Source: Symsagittifera roscoffensis
Lineage: Eukaryota > Xenacoelomorpha > Acoela > Convolutidae
NCBI RefSeq assembly: GCF_963678635.1
Contig: NC_087068.1
Location: forward strand, 36,773,436-36,837,435
DNA: 64,000 bases
Reading direction: 5' to 3'
Made by a program: the position numbers and the translations under genes
Part shown: piece after piece, positions 35,401 to 46,593 of the stretch
Layout of the letters: every line of letters starts with the position of its first letter
Position numbering within the stretch: position 1 is the stretch's first letter
The notes under the pieces: generated by a model
What the model was told of the DNA's origin: nothing
What the model saw: the letters and a program-made list of their open reading frames with translations, nothing else
The model's database searches: none

Positions 35401-36279
35401 AAATTAAAAATTATTATCACGAATCAAATTATGCTTTTCTCTCCAACCCGACAACTACGCCCCAAGTTAAGCTGACCACAAAAAACTGTACGAACTTACA
35501 CTTTAAGACACTAGAAATCACTAGCCCCAATACTGCATCCATCATCCTAAACCTGCTGTCAAGAGACAATTTAGGAAACAAACAAACAATTATAGACAAT
35601 TTAGGAAACAAACAAACAATTATATTACACAACTGTAGAATTAACGACGAAAAATGCGACCTCGTTATCACCTCACACAGACAAACATTAGGATACATAA
35701 GAACAAGAAGACAAACACTAAGAAAGAAAATTATTAACAAACAAAAACAAATTATTAGGAAACGATTTTCAAAACGAAGAAACGCAAGTACCAAAAACTG
35801 ATATTAAAAGGTGACAAAAATTAAATAGCAAACACTCGAACACTGGTTGTCCGTAAATGTTAGCCACCATTTTGAGCACAAAAAATAAACTTTAGGACAC
35901 AAATATCACGAAAAACTCTCGAAAAACAGGCCAAAATTGGCACAATTTTTAATGGATTTTTAGGTCAAATTTTTCAAAGTTTTCGAAAAATCGTTTAAAA
36001 AAAATATTTTGCGAGACGCAAGATCCAGCCTACAAGACCCATCCGTATCATCACCTTTATTTTGACACGACTTCTTTAGCCGACAAACAATCGATTTCAA
36101 GCGTATCTCTAGCTGTAACTAAAATTCTCCAGGTCAGAAATAAGCAAACCGCTATAAACTGACACCTAAAACAAACAAAATCTCATTATTACAACCCTCG
36201 CCTATCAAGTAGAACAAAAATCAACAGTATTGTCCCAACTTAGACCTCAAAACTCCCTCGAACAAAACCTTCAACGCAG

Positions 36280-36490
36280 ACGAAACCCCCCCACTAATCG
36301 TCCCACACGAATTCCTACAGCCCGTTGAAATCCCGTTCCTAGAATTCATCCACAACACCAGATATAATCATAAATATTATAACATCATCCAAAAAACACC
36401 TTATGAACTCTCACCTAGCACTGAGGAGCACAAAATCATTAAAGCACTCAAATTGTTTTGGCACCTTCTCCAAACTAAAAACATCATTCG
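36280..36490 (+). pseudogene. C-terminal fragment of family B third ORF in B2
   Basis: The translation gives LIVPHEFLQPVEIPFLEFIH, matching LIVPHEYIQPIEVPILKFIH of the minus-strand ORF in B3 (61,778-62,368). The two copies differ by conservative replacements (Y/F, I/V, K/E), which suggests protein-level constraint while the family was active. Confidence 0.7.
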
Positions 36491-37443
36491 AAATCATCAT
36501 CATCAGAAATCATCCACGACGTTTTTCCACTCTCGGATTCTTCACAGACGAATAAGATAATATGAATTAAATTAATTATACTAATAAATTAGAACAATAA
36601 CTAACCATTCTTTATAAATGTTTTACCTTTTCTTTAGTCTTCACAGGCACGATCATCAATCATCTACAAAAAAAAAGAAACTAAAAACAGGAGTCAAAAT
36701 GTTAGATTAACCAATTACAATAATTGAAGCAGTAAAATTTACTCCCAAAACAGCAATAAATTGATGAATAAGATCTCTTCCCATGTGGAGTAAATTTTTC
36801 TTAAAATGAAAATAAATTGATAATTTCAACCCCTCAAATAAAGCCGTAAAATTAAAAACTTCAGAGTAGTAAATTGATAAAAGCTGCCTATAAAATTAAA
36901 GCAGTACTAACCTTTTCAAGGACGCTTCTTTGTAGTTTTAAATATTCACTCGCCCACAGTCCTATCCACAATTGCACAGCTCGCCCACGAAGAATTGTTT
37001 AAGATAATGAATTTAAGTTTTAACTTTCACTGATAACAACTCTGACCAGTTTTAACTCATTTCAAACTTTCCTTTAACCCGGTTGGAAAGGAATTATTTA
37101 ATAATCCAAACTAACCGACGCAAGCTTACTAAACACCACAAAAAACAACCTAACAGCATGACTAAACAAAGAAAACCCACGGTACTCAAACCGGATTACA
37201 ACCAGCTTAGAACTGGATAAATTATTCTTTTGAAGACTCCAAGATTAAAAATAACCAAACTAAACAAGAACGCTTTTGCGATAAAAATTAATACAAAATC
37301 ATAACTAAAAATAAAATTAATTAAGATTTGTGTATATGAATCATACAATGCAGTATATAGATTGCATACAGTCCAAAGACGAGTAGCAAGGATTTTGACA
37401 ACCTCATCACACTCCAACTACGGATTGGCAAAACACACCCGAC

Positions 37444-37692
37444 TTGCTGCCTACAGTCACTACACTCAAAAGATTTGAAGTACGATTTGGCACCGCAACA
37501 GAGGAAACAAAGGCAATAGAACAATGGCCATCTCGATGTTCACGTACAGATCCAAGTCACCAGGCACTTCACTCAAAGTCAAACTACATGCCACTTCCGA
37601 ACGAGATTATAACCTTGCTATTCTATAATCAACTAATCGGAAACCATGATACGGTCTCCCGAAACAATCGTGACAACAATCCTTCTTCCTAA
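37444..37692 (+). CDS. Family B fourth ORF (short, unknown), B2 copy
   Basis: 82 codons from ATG at 37,444 (MLPTVTTLKRFEVRFG) with an intact frame to the stop. The B3 counterpart starts at an ATG at 60,503 on the minus strand (MPPTITTQKGFRVRL) and keeps the same register, except that a TGG here is TGA there. It lies between the third ORF and the 3' LTR. It is rich in Arg, Thr and Ser, with no signal peptide, membrane segment or known motif. Its position and conserved start suggest an accessory product, but a remnant of a longer reading frame is also possible. Confidence 0.4.
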   Translation: MLPTVTTLKRFEVRFGTATEETKAIEQWPSRCSRTDPSHQALHSKSNYMPLPNEIITLLFYNQLIGNHDTVSRNNRDNNPSS

Positions 37693-37797
37693 TCGTAAAA
37701 AAAGATTATGCTCGCAACTTCTAAAGAAAGACACCATCATCCATCCTCCACTACAGTAGAACACTGAAGAACTAAGACTCTGTAAACCCCGGATGGC

Positions 37798-38152
37798 TGG
37801 GACCAACTTAACTAAAATTTGTTATTGGACATTCTTCTGATATTTTATCTCTATCATATTCCATCAAACTAACAACCCACTTATTTGTAAGTGCTGAAAC
37901 TACTTGTAGTTTCAGCACCAGAGCAGTTTGAATTAAGCTTAGAATACAGTTGTTCTCATTCTGGAACCAACTCGCGTAAACCGGTGCACACTAGATCTAT
38001 TGAGACTAGGAGATATAAGAGTAAGATTAAGTTTAGTATTAGACTAAGAAGTTGCACGAATCTATCCGGCCGAAAATAAGATAGCGTGACGAGCAGACGG
38101 TGTACTTTATCTGAAATTACTCTATGAGTATACTCGAAAAGGATATAACTCA
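37798..38152 (+). repeat. Right (3') LTR of B2
   Basis: 355 bp. The upstream text ACCCCGGATGGC matches the segment just inside the B3 LTR (60,000-60,010, reverse strand), which confirms the internal/LTR border at 37,798. Confidence 0.75.
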
Positions 38153-39419
38153 AATTGCAAAACGAAACTGTTATTCAAGCTCATGCTTGTGCTTTTTCAC
38201 GTTAGTCTGAGACGCCTAAAAACAGGCTTAATTCAGTTTTACGGCTCTCTCTCAAGTGATGTTTTCGTTCAAAAAAATTTCATTTGTAATTCTGTACGTG
38301 TGATGGCTTCACTTGGAAACAATTTATTATTATTTGTCAAATTGGAAAATGGAAAAATTCTGAAAGTTCGGCTACACGATGTTTTCTGTTAATCAAATTT
38401 TGGTAAAAGTTTGCCGAGCGTTATGCCCTTGACAAAGCGTAAAGCTCTTGTGTAACGGCAACCAATTGACTGACAAAGGCTGCTGTCAAGACAAGTCAAT
38501 GAAATTGAGGTATGGACGGTTTGGAGTTGTAAATTTCAGTCGTCACAGAAGACGCCAGCAGCGAGGCTGCTATTGGGCTTCAAACTGTAGCGCATAAGAA
38601 ATCCGACTGCGATAATTGTACTGAATAAGCAACAAAGAACTTCAAGATCAGATATATTCAATCACCTGGGTTACTTCAAATTTTGTAGAGTTTTGTGTGT
38701 GGGCTAATAGAGAGAGGGTTTATAAAGTTTTTTATGCGTTTTAAAAGTGAAGTCACAGAGATTTTCAGGAAGTAGATTGCAACATGGCAGAATATCTGTC
38801 ATGAAAACGTCTCTCAAGCGGACCAAATGGAGGATTGAACCGTTCCACAGAAATGCAGAAATCACACCACGACTACGGAACGGTGTGTCAAACTTTCCTT
38901 ACACTACAGAAAAAAAACGGAGTGACAGAGGCAATGAACAGAACAATGTTGGAGCCAAAAAGGCAAAGATGTCGTTGGTATAATTGGATAAGTTCCATCT
39001 GGGTTTGAATTTCAACTCTGCTGTTTTCAAACGGAACAGATTTTCTTGATCAACAAATGTTTGGCATAGAGTACACGCAGAAATGGTTTGGCAAGAAATC
39101 TGATGTTTCTACTCGTCGCATTAGACGAGTCAGAAAGCAAGTGCTGACAAAGCATGAGTGGATATGGCAAAAAAAGAGAAGAAAAGGAAGTTGGATGCAA
39201 AAAAAAAGCTTCGATCACAAAAAAGATAAACTTTTGGAACCATCCAGCAGAAGTTAGGTAGTTAGGCGAAAAGTAAATTTGGAGAATCGATTATTATAAA
39301 TACTTTTGCTGTTACTGAATTGTCGGCAGGAAAAACACTCAATCTGGCAGTAAGAGTTCAAGTTAGATGTTCACGGTAATGATTGTTACATTCACTTCCA
39401 GAAAAAATCTCTACCAACT
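38153..39419. other. Decayed sequence left of element A, copia-related in part
   Basis: Small frames at 38,747-38,983 and 39,057-39,257 are Lys/Arg-rich without known motifs. The last 140 bp (39,280-39,419) resemble 53,225-53,340, just upstream of the Y6 copia relic. It is therefore probably the left half of a copia relic whose right half resumes at 46,594, split by element A. Confidence 0.4.
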
Positions 39420-39719
39420 TGTGATATTCCTAAACTGCTTACCGTGTTGAGGAATAAAAGTAAGAAAAGATAGTGTTAATTTACTGTTCTTGATCTTGTC
39501 TTGTTACTGAAGTTAGTAGCTGAGATTGGTTACTGTTTTATAGCATGAGATATGAAACACTGACCAATTCATCTATAACGTTTTAGCAACACCAAATGGC
39601 CTTGACCACTCTCATATAATAATAGCATAATGGATATAGTTAGCACATATGGTTACTGCAGATGCAGTAGCTAGCAAACTGTCCTCAAGGTTATGTACTG
39701 CGGATGCTGCAGTAACACA
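39420..39719 (-). repeat. 3' LTR of element A
   Basis: 300 bp, with TGTGAT... at the left and ...GTAACACA at the right on plus. The polypurine tract lies at 39,720-39,730 on the minus strand (CCTGGGGGAA), immediately before the LTR. Confidence 0.95.
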
Positions 39720-39908
39720 TTCCCCCAGGGACCAATAAAAATTTATCTAATACAAATAAAATTTTATAAATAACAATACTACGAGTTTTCAGCTCAGTTT
39801 TTGTGGTACCATTGACGCATGAATGTTCTCTTTTGAGTTTTAACTATAAGTTTTTTCTTTTCCATTTCTTCTTTCATTTTGAGTGTTTCTTAACTTCCAG
39901 TGCGTGCT

Positions 39909-41575
39909 CTATGGTTGTTGCGAATCCAGAGCGGCATAACCAAACTTCTTCCGAAATAAATGGCGTTCTAGAGGCTTCAGTCGGATTTCCATCGGATTGT
40001 TCTTGTTCGTTTTGACATTCGCCAGTCCGGATCGGTACTGCTCTAGGGCCATTTCATTAATGTCTGCATCTTCGTCCGCGCTAATGTATTTAACCGAATG
40101 TTTGACTGGGCTGCCCAGTCTTTTAGGCCCCTGGTTTTTCGTGGTTCGCTTACTACGCCTGGCGCTCGCACTTCCTTGATCGTCTACGACTGAGTCGTCC
40201 GAAATTCCTGGCGGAGATCCGTGTTCGCCTGTCGTTTCTGTTTGATTTTCCGTTCTGGATTTAATAATTTCGTCCGCCGTTCTTTGCAGACCTCTAGTCA
40301 ACACTTGATCGGCGAGGCTTTGCCATTCTTCGTCTCCCATATCTTGTTTTTGGAACGCATTCAAGATTGAGCTAGGTGACGTGTCCCTTGTTATGCGCTT
40401 CTTAGAGTGTCCAGCTTGATCCACATCTGATTGTTTTGGATCAGTGACTTCTTCTGCTGTTACAGCATCTTTCTTTTTTTCTTTACCTTTGGGTTTAAGC
40501 GTTTGATCTCTTTTATCCCGCGATTTCCCTACCGGGTTTAACGCCACCTGCTCTTGCGTTTTCGGTCCCACTGCCTTTGGAACCCGAGATTCGGCTTTGC
40601 TCGCTTTATTACTAGGTTGAGTCCCCCACCAACAGGTGTGTCCCGCGATGTTACGACAGTCTCGCTGTCTTGAAACAGGTCTTTTGCCTGTTCCCTCGGT
40701 ATAATCCAGTCCTCCTCTTCCGATATCGTGTCCTCCAATAGCTCGTCATCTTTCTTCTGTTGTTTGTTCTTTGGCTCCTCTAATGGACTTTTCGCCTTCT
40801 CCTTTTGGTTTGTCCCTTCCTTGGGTGTCTTCGTAGGGGAACTCGGCAACTTTACCAGATCACTTTTCCGGTATACTGCTCCTGCAGCTGTTGTCACTGT
40901 TTTTGGTGAATCGAAAGCAACCTTCCCCTTGAACGGTTTTGTCAGTGCCGCCCCACTTTTTCTTGTCTCGTCTCTACGACTGAGGTTGGTGCTGTTCTAC
41001 TCCGACCCCTTTGGTTTGTCCTCAACAAATCCCTTTTCCCATGAGTAAAGTAGCTCCTTTCGCAGCTCGGGGTCAATTGTACTCGTGGTGTCCACTAATT
41101 GAGAGAGGCTGGGTCCGTCATATCTACGCCGCTGTGTGTTCCAGTTAGCGTTAGCCTCTAATAGGTTCCGCAGAGTTCTTGCTCTGTTTCTCTCCTGTGT
41201 CGACATACTGGCCTGTTTGAAGAGGAGACTGACATCCCTGCTTTTCTGCCCTTTTTTGACGATCTTTAGGGAATCCCGAGATTGGTCAATCCTCTTCTTG
41301 AGTTGGCTTGCAGTTAGTGCCGACCTCTCCAAATGCTGCTTATCTAAATTATCAGATAATTCTACAAATTTATCTCGTATAATTTTAAACTCCGTTTTTG
41401 GTAATCTACCAAAATGTGCTTCAAACGGTGATTTCTGTATGGTTTTCTGTTTTATCCACCGCATGTCCCTAATGATCGTACTGAGGCATAGTTTAATTGA
41501 CTTTACATTTTCTTCCAGTAGCATCGCCCCAAACGCCTTTTTATGGTTTGAATTGTTCTCTCGACTAAACCACAC
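39909..41575 (-). pseudogene. Element A integrase C-terminal region and long charged tail
   Basis: Three overlapping frames (40,997-41,575; 40,538-40,897; 39,909-40,571) continue from the integrase. The first contains the SPFEAHFGR motif expected after the integrase core. The later ones are Lys/Glu/Ser-rich and contain RRSKRTTKN followed by GSPVKHSVKY, a pattern common at the ends of Gypsy polyproteins (RRSxRxRKxPxRYGxPV). Frame changes near 41,540, 40,950 and 40,560 break it. The tail is unusually long, about 400 codons beyond the core. No envelope gene follows. Confidence 0.75.
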
Positions 41576-42321
41576 CCTCGATGGTCGCCCACCGGACAGA
41601 ACTTTTGTTCTATATTATTTTCGAGACAGAATTTTTTCATGGCTTTTCCTTTGAGTCCGGAAAATTGGTCGGTTTTTATCGATTCTGGGATTCCGTGTGT
41701 ATCTATGTACGACCGTAGAAATTTTATAGTGGATTTTCCCCCCGTTGATTTTGTTACTTTCACCGAAGGAAACTTCGAAAACCGATCAATCGCTGTCAGC
41801 AGGTAGATTTTTTTTCCTTTATAGTCTTCTAAAGGTCCCGCGTAATCTAACTGAACCTCCTGCCCTGTCTGTGATAGCAGTGGCAGTGGTTGTGAAGAAT
41901 TTTTCGGTAAAATATATTTTGCATTCTTACCATAGCGTGTACATTCTCTACATTCCTCCGCTAGGTTCACGATATCCTTGTGCATGTGGGGCCACCACAA
42001 ATAATTGGACACGTCAATCATTGCCTCTTGCCCCGGATGTCCTCTATGAATGCGCTTCATAACTGCTTGACGCAGTTGAACTGGTACTGCTATCCTATTG
42101 TCTGCCAGAATGCAGTCATCGATTACTGAGAGTTGATTCCACAGCGGATTCGTGTATGGGCCCATAAATTCAAATCCTGCCCGATCCTTCCTTTCTATTA
42201 CGCGACGTAATCGGTCCAACCACACATCCTCCGAAATGAGTTCAGCCAACAGCGTTTTATCGAACAGTTTCGATAAACTGAAACTCTCGACGTCTCCCAT
42301 GTCTGCCACTGAGCTCTCCAA
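41503..42321 (-). pseudogene. Element A integrase (zinc finger and DDE core)
   Basis: A 272-codon frame with an HHCC finger (HRGHPGQEAM ... CREC) at about residues 90-132 and a DDE core. Catalytic Asp is in LDYAGPL, the second Asp in IKTDQFSGL, and Glu in GCGLVERTIQ. All three acidic residues are present. The frame shifts a few codons after RRLGRC, so the C-terminal domain is in the next frame. Confidence 0.9.
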
Positions 42322-43662
42322 CTGCGTTTGCCGTTTGTTAATCCTTCTCGAGGGTTCGAGGGTTGAACTTCGCTAACTTCTAGACCCAGATCAACGTCCT
42401 CCGCTGTTAGATCCACTTCTATGATTGATTTAGTTGGTGAATCTCTTGGGCTGCTCGTGACCATCTGAGTGATCGCCTCTAGCTCTTTGATGTTTCCCGG
42501 TATCTCTTGATCTTTGCTGACCAGATCCCAAATGGATAGCAAGTTTTTTGTTTCTTCCGCGTCTTGATCCCATATTACTGGTCGTGCAGCACATCTGTCT
42601 TCCTCAAAGCTGTCTGACCCCGCTCTTTCTAGTGTTCTGCTTCTTATCCGACACGTTCGATGGAAGGTAGTCTCGGTTATTTCTGCTTCCGTTAATTTAT
42701 CGCTCTCCTCCTGTGTCCTACAGTCTCCGATCCTCACTGTCTTTTTCTTCATTTTTCCGTCCTCCATTTCTTCCGTGATTATTTTTTTGTTTTTTACTAA
42801 ATTGACCGACTGAACTGCTCTATTGAAATTGACAAAAGTGTTCTGATTCAACACGTTATTAATAGGCAAAAAATTTGAATTGCCACAGTTCTCGTTCCAG
42901 TCGAGCTTTGTTCGGTTTTTGACAGTTTTGTTGCTATGGCAACCACGCCTGGATTTTAGCAAATTGTCTTCTCTTTTCTGTTTTTGAGAATATTCTAGAA
43001 CTTTTTCACTCTGAATTGTTACATCAGTATCATTCAGTCGACTGTATAAACAGTCGAGTGCTCTATGAAAACACTCAATCAAAGTGACCACAAATTTTTC
43101 ATCCAGTTTGGTTTCAGGCCAAGGTTCTCCGGTTGGTTCTCTAGATAGATAATCGACTATCCCCATATCCTTTCCCGGAATATGGACAATTTTGAATTGA
43201 TAAGGCAGTAATCTGTCCACCCATCTCGTTAATCTTGATTGATATGTTTTGTTAGATCTGTTGCCTTCTAAGGCAGATGTTAATGCCTTATGATCAGTGA
43301 CTATTACGAATTCTTTTCCTAATAAGTAATGTTTGAAACGATCAACTGCCCACACTACCGCTAACAATTCAAGCTCATTAGTAGAATACTTTTTTTCTTG
43401 ATTATAATTGGAAGCGCGATGCGAATAAAATTGGAATCCATTCGTTCTTTTCTGTTTGTTGCTCTAAGGATGCCCCTAGTCCACTATGACTTGCATCACA
43501 CTTGACCCTAGTATCCCTATTCGGGTCATAATAATTCAGTTTAGCAATATTTGCTACCGCTTGTTTGATTTCTTCGAATACCTCAGTATGTTCGGGTCCC
43601 CATTCAAATTTTTTTACTGGGATTTTAATTTTTTTCAATTTTTTCTTTTTCATTTTCCTCAC
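42322..43662 (-). pseudogene. Element A RNase H and long linker
   Basis: RNase H text starts at 43,662 (KCDASHSGLGASLEQ). It changes frame near 43,385 and continues with NELEMLAVVWAVDRF, VTDHKALTSAL and VDYLSREPTG, giving the usual acidic residues. Downstream, about 240 codons (42,322-43,050) of charged sequence without a known domain link it to the integrase. That is much longer than the usual Gypsy tether and is shared in kind with family C. Confidence 0.85.
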
Positions 43663-44068
43663 GCAATAATGATCTAAGCTTGTCTATCAAAGTGGCTGCA
43701 TTTGGTATAAACTTCGAAAGGTGATTAATACTACCTAGAAAGGATCTAAGTTGTTTAAGCGACTTTGGATGCTCTAACTTAAGGATAGCCTCCGTTTTCG
43801 TAATTTTCGGGGTAACCCCACTTTCTGAAAGTTTGTGTCCAAGCCAATTTACTTCTGTTTTGAAGAAATCACATTTCGACAGCTTCAGGGATAAGTTTTC
43901 CTTATCTAGCTTCATTAGAACGTCGGTAATTAGTTTTTCATGTTCTAGCGTTGAAATTCGGCTGGCATATCTGCCAACCCATAGAACCCATAGTGCCAAC
44001 CCATATCTGCCAACCCATAGTTTTTCATGTTTCACGTTGAAATTCGGCTGGCATATCTGCCAACCCAT
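43625..44068 (-). pseudogene. Element A RT thumb, with scrambled palm junction
   Basis: From about 43,940 down, the frame reads as Gypsy RT thumb (LSKCDFFKTEVNWLGHKLS; LRSFLGSINHLSKF). Upstream, at 43,930-44,075, two copies of GTTGAAATTCGGCTGGCATA and several CTGCCAACCCATA units replace the stretch that should encode KAID through the YxDD site. The catalytic aspartates are therefore deleted and replaced by a local duplication. Confidence 0.85.
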
Positions 44069-45449
44069 AGAATCCCGTCAAAAATCTATATGTGCCCGTA
44101 GCTTTCCCCCCTACGATGTTGAAATTACACTGTCTTGCAGTTTGCGGAGTCAACTTTAAATGAATATACGCATATTTCAAATCTAACTCAGTGAAAAACA
44201 AGGTACCTGCTGTTTGTGCAGTTACTATCTGACTAACACCGTCTAATAGCTCCTCCACGTTCGGCATCTGATATTTGTTTTTGTATAATTGTCTGTTGAT
44301 GGGCTTTGCATCCAGAGCCAATTTAATTGAATCATCTTTCTTCACTGTGATGACAATATGGGCTATGAAACAATCACTGGTACACTTGTCTAACTTCTGA
44401 ATATGGCCTTCTAGTAGTAGTTTTTCGATTTCCTTCTCAACTTTTCCTTGCACATGGATGGGTATCCTCCTCCCCTTTTCCTGAATCGGGCAGAGAGGGT
44501 ACTTGAACGTTGTATTTACTACATGATGTACTGATCGTCCTTTTCTGTCAAACAGTGGTTTGAAATCTTCATAGAATTTTTTTTTCCACGGCCCTGATTG
44601 TTCGCACAGCATTATGTCAAATCGGGCTTTTATCTTCGGGGCGGGTCTTTGTGTAGTGGTTATACCCACTTTATTTTGTAAATCTAAACCTAAAAAACAC
44701 CGTGTCCTTCGTTCAGTTACCAGAAATGTGGCATCCGGAACTTCCCAGCCAGCGGACCGTATTTTTGCCTCCACAGCACCCAATATTGCTATTGGTTTTT
44801 TATTATAATCCACGAATTGTGCTGGTAAATTCAATTTTTCGACCGGAGTAAACTGTATTTTTCCTGACGAGTCTAAAATCTGTTTCGCCACTGTCCCATT
44901 TATAAATGAAAATGGGCTTCCGGTGTCCACGGTCATGTTTATTATTTGGTTATAAATTCGGATTAGGGCTTTCAGTGATTTCATCCTTCCCGATGTTGAA
45001 TCTTTCCGAATGTCGATCTTTTTCGTTTCGAGTTTGTTTGATCCATTGCTGCCACTGTTCTCTTTTACTTTCTCTTCGATGTATCGATTGATCATCTCTA
45101 TCTGACTGTCTTTTTGTTCAATTGCCATAACCTCGAATTCTTCGCACGAATCAAATGTTTGAATCAAGTTACATTCTTCCTCAGAACTCTCTGTATTCTC
45201 AGTTATTTCACTGACTTGTTGTGAACGACACATTCGAGCAAAGTGGTTTGGTTTGTTACAGTTCTTACATTGTTTTCCCATTGCCGCACATTTTTTCAAA
45301 TGACCATCTACTAACGGTCTGCCACACCTATTGCATTGTTTCCTTTCATCTGCGTTATATTTACTCGATATCGCCCTTCCTTCCGGCTGTTTCCGTCTAT
45401 TCCTTTCGCGATAGGGTTTTCTAGTATTCTGATTCCTGTTTCCTACCAC
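44025..45449 (-). pseudogene. Element A gag zinc knuckle, protease and RT N-terminal part
   Basis: A 474-codon frame. A CCHC zinc knuckle (CKNCNKPNHFARMC) lies near residues 60-73, preceded by a CxxC...C pair. An aspartic protease active site (MTVDTGSPFSFIN) follows near 172-184. RT begins with IPIHVQGKVEKEIEKLLLEG and reaches palm motif A (FFTELDLKYAYIHLKL) and GFYGLADMPAEFQ, where the frame ends at the scrambled junction. It encodes the expected Gypsy order, but the frame is not continuous with the capsid part of gag. Confidence 0.9.
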
Positions 45450-45493
45450 CAGAATCGGTTCCTGCTTGATTTTAATTTGAGACCCTGGTTGAG

Positions 45494-46166
45494 TTATTGC
45501 TTGAGCAGTACCCAGAGTGGACTTCTGAAACGCCTGTGCCGATTGTTTACTCTGCTCGAAATCGCACGTTTTATTACTTCTTCGGGAGGTAATGTTTCCA
45601 ACGTGAGCTTGTCCTGCAATGCTGGACTTCGCATTTTAAAAATAAAGAGATCTCTGACTAAGTCTTCTAAAGTGTCCAATGCCGCTTTTGCTGCTTGAGC
45701 AGTTAGTGCGGCTTGAAAAGACTCTAACGATTCTCCCATTTCCTGCGATCTATTAAATAACTTGTAACGCTCATAAGTGATGCTCTGGCATTTTTCAAAA
45801 GTCTCCTTTGCTAATCTAGCCATCTCTTTAAATTGCAATTTAGAATTCTCCACATGTGGATTTTTTTGAACAAAACATTTCTTTCCTTCCGTCCCAAACG
45901 CAAGAAATAGTCTGGATACTAATCTCTTTTGAACTTCGTTGTAGTAAATATTGTGGCCCGTTTTAGGTCCTCTTTCTCTCCTCTCTTCATTCTCGGCTGC
46001 TACTCGATCTTTTAATAGTGTGTCCCGTGCTTTTCTAGCTGCTGTTGCAGCAGCAGATTCGCCCTCTCTGGGTGTTTCTGGACGGGGGTTCCGGTTCCTC
46101 CAACACTGGCTTAGGATCTTCCAGCATAACTTCTGGGTTGACATTTTCTTTTACAGTTACCGCCAT
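45494..46166 (-). pseudogene. Element A gag (capsid region)
   Basis: The likely gag start is the ATG at 46,164-46,166, 122 bases inside the 5' LTR. A frame change near 46,085, beside a C run, moves into the 45,494-46,144 frame. The text FNRSQEMGESLESFQAAL and VRDLFIFKMRSPALQDKL is typical of Gypsy capsid (retrotrans_gag-like). A further frame change near 45,480 leads to the zinc knuckle. The ATG at 46,144 is probably not the native start because it reads out of frame with the upstream coding text. Confidence 0.8.
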
Positions 46167-46270
46167 CAGGAACTGATCGAATCATACTTTAAAATTCCAA
46201 GGTGGATCAAAGTTCGCTGTGGTCCAGTAAACAGGAATTCCCATGTTTGTTCTATTGTCCTGAGCCAAAA

Positions 46271-46288
46271 ATCCTGCTGGCTGCGCCA
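46271..46288 (-). other. Primer binding site of element A
   Basis: Directly next to the 5' LTR, the minus strand reads TGGCGCAGCCAGCAGGAT, starting with the TGG that pairs with tRNA 3' CCA. I cannot say which tRNA. Confidence 0.75.
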
Positions 46289-46588
46289 TGTGATTTTCCT
46301 AAACTGCTTAGCGTGTTGAGGAATAAAAGTAAGAAAAGATATTGTTAATTTACTGTTCTTGATCTTGTCTTGTTAATGAAGTTAGTAGCTGAGATTGGTT
46401 ACTGTTTTATAGCATGAGATATGAAACACTGACCAATTCATCTATAACGTTTTAGCAACACTAAATGGCCTTGACCACTCATATATAATAATAGCATAAC
46501 GGATATAGTTAGCACATATGGTTACTGCAGATGCAGTAGCTAGCAAACTGTCCTCAAGGTTATGTACTGCGGATGCTGCAGTACCACA
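46289..46588 (-). repeat. 5' LTR of element A
   Basis: 300 bp, matching the 3' LTR at all but about 8 positions; ends TGTGATTTTCC and GTACCACA on plus. Confidence 0.95.
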
Positions 46589-46593
46589 CGACT

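Larger units (their letters stand above)
33805..38152 (+). mobile_element. Family B2 LTR retrotransposon, internally deleted
   Basis: Two direct LTRs (33,805-34,183 and 37,798-38,152) begin TGGAACC/TGGGACC and end ATAACTCA. They are flanked by AATT at 33,801-33,804 and 38,153-38,156, a 4-bp target duplication typical of Gypsy-type insertions. Two bases inside the left LTR, TGGTTTGACC could be a primer binding site. The interior is only 3.6 kb. It has a basic segment matching B1 at 35,640-36,030, an immediate jump to sequence matching B1 33,100 onward, the end of the third ORF at 36,280-36,480 and the short fourth ORF at 37,444-37,692. Polymerase genes are deleted, so it could move only with help. 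Confidence 0.75.
39420..46588 (-). mobile_element. Element A: nearly full-length Ty3/Gypsy retrotransposon
   Basis: Direct 300-bp LTRs at 39,420-39,719 and 46,289-46,588 differ at about 8 positions (roughly 97% identical by eye). Both have TG...CA ends, and flanks of CAACT and CGACT fit a 5-bp target duplication with one change. On the minus strand a TGG-initial primer site adjoins the 5' LTR, followed by gag, protease, RT, RNase H, integrase and a long tail, and a polypurine tract adjoins the 3' LTR. Base composition is visibly less AT-rich than the flanks. Frame changes in gag, RT, RNase H and integrase and the loss of the RT active site make it non-autonomous. Confidence 0.95.

Noticed and set aside
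39276-39382. FN3-like text (TELSAGKTLNLAVRVQVRC) left of element A
   Set aside because: It resembles the FN3 pseudo-exon end, but the DNA aligns better with 53,225-53,340, which precedes a copia relic. With no splice border on the left, I treat it as repeat sequence.
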